DNA of 15,380 nucleotides from Ignavibacteria bacterium. Its GTDB lineage: Bacteria; Bacteroidota; Ignavibacteria; Kapaibacteriales; UBA4661. The stretch is taken from positions 1 through 15,380 of the forward strand of contig JAAFHM010000052.1 in the NCBI GenBank assembly GCA_013298375.1, given 5' to 3'. Below the pieces are notes generated by a model. That model was not told the origin of the DNA. It did not search any database and saw nothing but the letters and a program-made list of their open reading frames with translations. Both the position numbers and the translations under genes were made by a program. Positions 13,169 to 15,380 of this stretch are shown here, piece after piece. Each line of letters begins with the position of its first letter. Position 1 is the first letter of the stretch.

Positions 13169-15380
13169 TCAAAACTTAAAACCAATGCTGAGTGTCGGAA
13201 TGATACCGAACAGCACCGTTTGTTGGACGCTTGGAATCAAGACATTGGCAGAACGCGCTGTTACGCCTTCCATTGGCACAGGCGCAGTGACGGCTTGTCC
13301 ATAGCGGACAGTCCATTGAAACGGATTTTGACGGTTGTAGGCGTTGTAAACACTAAGCGCGGCATTGAAAGGAAGATTAAACCACGTGAAAAAGTGCGTG
13401 ATGTTCACATCAAGTTTGTGGAAATCCGGCAGACGGAAGCCGTTACGCTCGGTGTAGTTCACCCGAACACCCTGAATAAGCGGGTTCGTCTGCTGAATAC
13501 CACCGACCGTTGGGAAAGAATATTGCGCTGAAGGCATCGTAAATGCTTGTCCGGTGGCAAATGTCCATGTAGCACCAACTTCCCAATCGTCACTGATTTT
13601 ATACGTGCCAACAAGGGAAATATCGTGGCGGCGGTCGAAACGCGGGAAATATGGCTTGCCGTCGTTCAGTTCAGCAAATGTGCGGGTTGCCCACGAAAGC
13701 GTGTACCCAAGCCATCCCGTGAAAGCGCCCATACGCTTTTCCAAGAAAAATTCCACACCGTAAGCATCGCCTACGCCTTCGGTCAAAACGGCTTCCGTCG
13801 GCGTGAGCAAGCCAAAAGGCGCATTATCCCTAAACTCGTAGAGATTGCGCATAAATTTATAATAGCCTTCTACGCTGAAAAAATATTCACCATTGAAAAG
13901 TTTTGTTTCCGCGCCAAGCACGTACTGAACGGCATTGGCGGGCTTGATATTGTTCGTTGCAGGAAACCACGTATCGGTCGGCAGAGCAACGTCGTTGCGA
14001 ATAACCAGATGCAAAAACTGATTTGCTACGGCAAAAGCGGCTTTGAAGGACAATTCGTTCAAAATCGTGCCGGGTGTTTCATCCTCGAAAACATTATAGG
14101 AAAACGACGCTCGTGGTTCAGGTAAAAAACGGTCTCCACGTTGGAAATACGCCATTCGCAGACCCAAATTTGTTGAAAATTGCGGTGTAATCTGCCATTC
14201 ATCTTGTGCGTACACCGATGCTTCAAGTGCATCGATGGTGTTGGCAGAGCCTAGCGCGGAAAGCGCCTGTTGGAAAGGAAGGCTTTTGGATTCGACCAGC
14301 GTGGTAAAGCGGTGGAAGGTTGCATCAAAGCCAAATTTTACGTTATGCTCTTCTGCCGGAAAATACTGTGCATCGCCGCGTAGCGTGAAATCTCGGATTT
14401 GGGAAAATGTTGTGAAGCCAACTTCGTTTGCACCCGACCCAAAACCAATATTGATACCATTGCGATAATCGGTATAAATCGCAGAAAAATTTGTGAAGAG
14501 CGAAGGATTCACCACGTGCGCCCAGCGAATATTTGCCGTCGCATTACCCCAATCAATACCGAATTTTAGCGCTGCATCGCCATCTCCTGCTGTCGAGGAT
14601 AAAACATCATTGCCAAAATAACCACTGGCATAAATGCGGTCATTTTCGGAGATTTTGTAATTGATTTTTGCGTTGACATCGTAAAAATAATAATTGAGGC
14701 TGCTTTGGTTGCCGCTAATCGCAGAACTGAGCGCCAAAAGTGGGTCTAAGTACGTGCGCCGCCCCGAAACCATAAACGAAGCATCCTCGCCAATCGGACC
14801 TTCGACCGTTGCCCGCGCCGCAATCAAGCTCAAGTTTGCCGTGCCGCTAATTTTTTCTTTTGTTCCTTCTTTCATCGTCAAATCAATAACACTCGAAAGC
14901 CGTCCGCCGTATTCTGCCGGAAATGCTCCTTTAATCACGCGCACATCACGAATAGCATCGTTATTGAACACACTCAGAAAACCGCCTAAGTGCGATGGAT
15001 TATAGACAATCACACCATCCAACAGCGTTAAATTCTGGTCAGGCGACCCACCGCGCACATACAAGCCGCTTGAAAGCTCGCCGCCGGATTTAATACCGGG
15101 CATATACTGAAGCATTCGGAAGACATCCGCCTCGCCGCCAATCGTGGGAAGTTTGCGCACCATCTCTGCTTTCAGCGAAACGGCACTGATGCTGGCGGTG
15201 GATTTCGTTTCGCGGTCAGCTTGGACGGTTACCTCTCCGGCGCTGACATTTGCTTGCTTCATGGCAATATTGACGCGAATACTCGCATCTGCTTTATCAA
15301 TAACGATGGGCTTGACAAATGTTTTCAACCCGACACCGCGAACAATCAAGAACCATGAGCCTTGTGGCACTCCGGCAATC
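13169..15380 (-). CDS. TonB-dependent outer-membrane receptor with carboxypeptidase-regulatory-like domain (5' end cut by window edge)
   Basis: The frame is open to the right edge, so the start, the signal peptide and most of the regulatory-like domain lie outside. The visible part begins with the end of that domain (IAGVPQGSWFLIVRGVG). After a linker comes the plug with LPTIGGEADVFRMLQYMPG, SSGLYVRGGSPDQNLTLLDG, VYNPSHLGGFLSVFNNDAI and KGAFPAEYGGRLSSVIDLTM. This is the typical Bacteroidota plug with the VRGG-x-x-DQNL and YGGRLSSV motifs. The barrel follows and ends GIIPTLSIGFKF with the terminal Phe. It should import an unknown ligand through the outer membrane with TonB-ExbBD energy. The DUF4249 lipoprotein gene follows 53 bp downstream with no terminator between, so they form one transcript ending at 12063-12100. 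Confidence 0.95.
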   Translation of the reverse strand, partial: IAGVPQGSWFLIVRGVGLKTFVKPIVIDKADASIRVNIAMKQANVSAGEVTVQADRETKSTASISAVSLKAEMVRKLPTIGGEADVFRMLQYMPGIKSGGELSSGLYVRGGSPDQNLTLLDGVIVYNPSHLGGFLSVFNNDAIRDVRVIKGAFPAEYGGRLSSVIDLTMKEGTKEKISGTANLSLIAARATVEGPIGEDASFMVSGRRTYLDPLLALSSAISGNQSSLNYYFYDVNAKINYKISENDRIYASGYFGNDVLSSTAGDGDAALKFGIDWGNATANIRWAHVVNPSLFTNFSAIYTDYRNGINIGFGSGANEVGFTTFSQIRDFTLRGDAQYFPAEEHNVKFGFDATFHRFTTLVESKSLPFQQALSALGSANTIDALEASVYAQDEWQITPQFSTNLGLRMAYFQRGDRFLPEPRASFSYNVFEDETPGTILNELSFKAAFAVANQFLHLVIRNDVALPTDTWFPATNNIKPANAVQYVLGAETKLFNGEYFFSVEGYYKFMRNLYEFRDNAPFGLLTPTEAVLTEGVGDAYGVEFFLEKRMGAFTGWLGYTLSWATRTFAELNDGKPYFPRFDRRHDISLVGTYKISDDWEVGATWTFATGQAFTMPSAQYSFPTVGGIQQTNPLIQGVRVNYTERNGFRLPDFHKLDVNITHFFTWFNLPFNAALSVYNAYNRQNPFQWTVRYGQAVTAPVPMEGVTARSANVLIPSVQQTVLFGIIPTLSIGFKF

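Noticed and set aside
1..15380. tRNA or rRNA genes, CRISPR arrays, riboswitches, prophage or defence genes
   Set aside because: I looked on both strands and found no cloverleaf-like or rRNA-like sequence, no regularly spaced repeats and no recognisable defence or phage protein.

Overview
The window looks like a piece of a Bacteroidota/Chlorobiota-type (FCB group) chromosome. Three different TonB-dependent outer-membrane receptors lie within 15 kb, two of them with an N-terminal carboxypeptidase-regulatory-like domain. There is a DUF4249 lipoprotein directly behind one receptor, a small STAS-like protein of a type common in that phylum, an outer-membrane protein ending in Phe, and almost no Shine-Dalgarno sequences. 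A precise genus cannot be given from sequence reading alone; a deep lineage such as Kapabacteria/Ignavibacteria is possible but is only a guess. No tRNA, rRNA, CRISPR array, phage gene or recognisable defence system was seen.

Layout, left to right. (1) 1-1766, minus: N-terminal part of a large TonB-dependent receptor that runs off the left edge. Its start codon and signal-peptide n-region are duplicated by a perfect in-frame 27-bp tandem repeat. (2) 1768-2043: divergent intergenic region. (3) 2044-3559, plus: an extended short-chain dehydrogenase/epimerase followed by a small STAS-like protein, closed by a strong bidirectional hairpin terminator. (4) 3725-4183, minus: a small secreted beta-barrel-like protein. 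Just upstream of it, 4251-4465 holds the frameshifted 3' end of a Mutator/IS256-type transposase gene with a candidate terminal inverted repeat. (5) 4493-5698, minus: xseA, exonuclease VII large subunit. (6) 5864-8113, plus: a complete second TonB-dependent receptor without the regulatory-like domain. It has a good ribosome-binding site and an 18-bp palindrome against its presumed -35 box, and ends in a strong terminator. (7) 11877-8239, minus: a likely three-gene operon of a double-GAF sensor histidine kinase, a tandem-FKBP lipoprotein and a DUF58 protein. (8) 15380-12120, minus: a third TonB-dependent receptor, cut by the right edge, followed by its DUF4249 lipoprotein and a terminator.

The genes are mainly envelope functions: nutrient or metal-complex uptake through TonB receptors, lipoproteins, periplasmic folding and sensing, plus one DNA-repair gene. 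I see no convincing undescribed system. The observations most worth a second look are the transposase remnant that may supply a promoter to the outer-membrane protein gene, the duplicated start codon of receptor 1, the palindromic operator candidate in front of receptor 2, and the unusual kinase-FKBP-DUF58 grouping.
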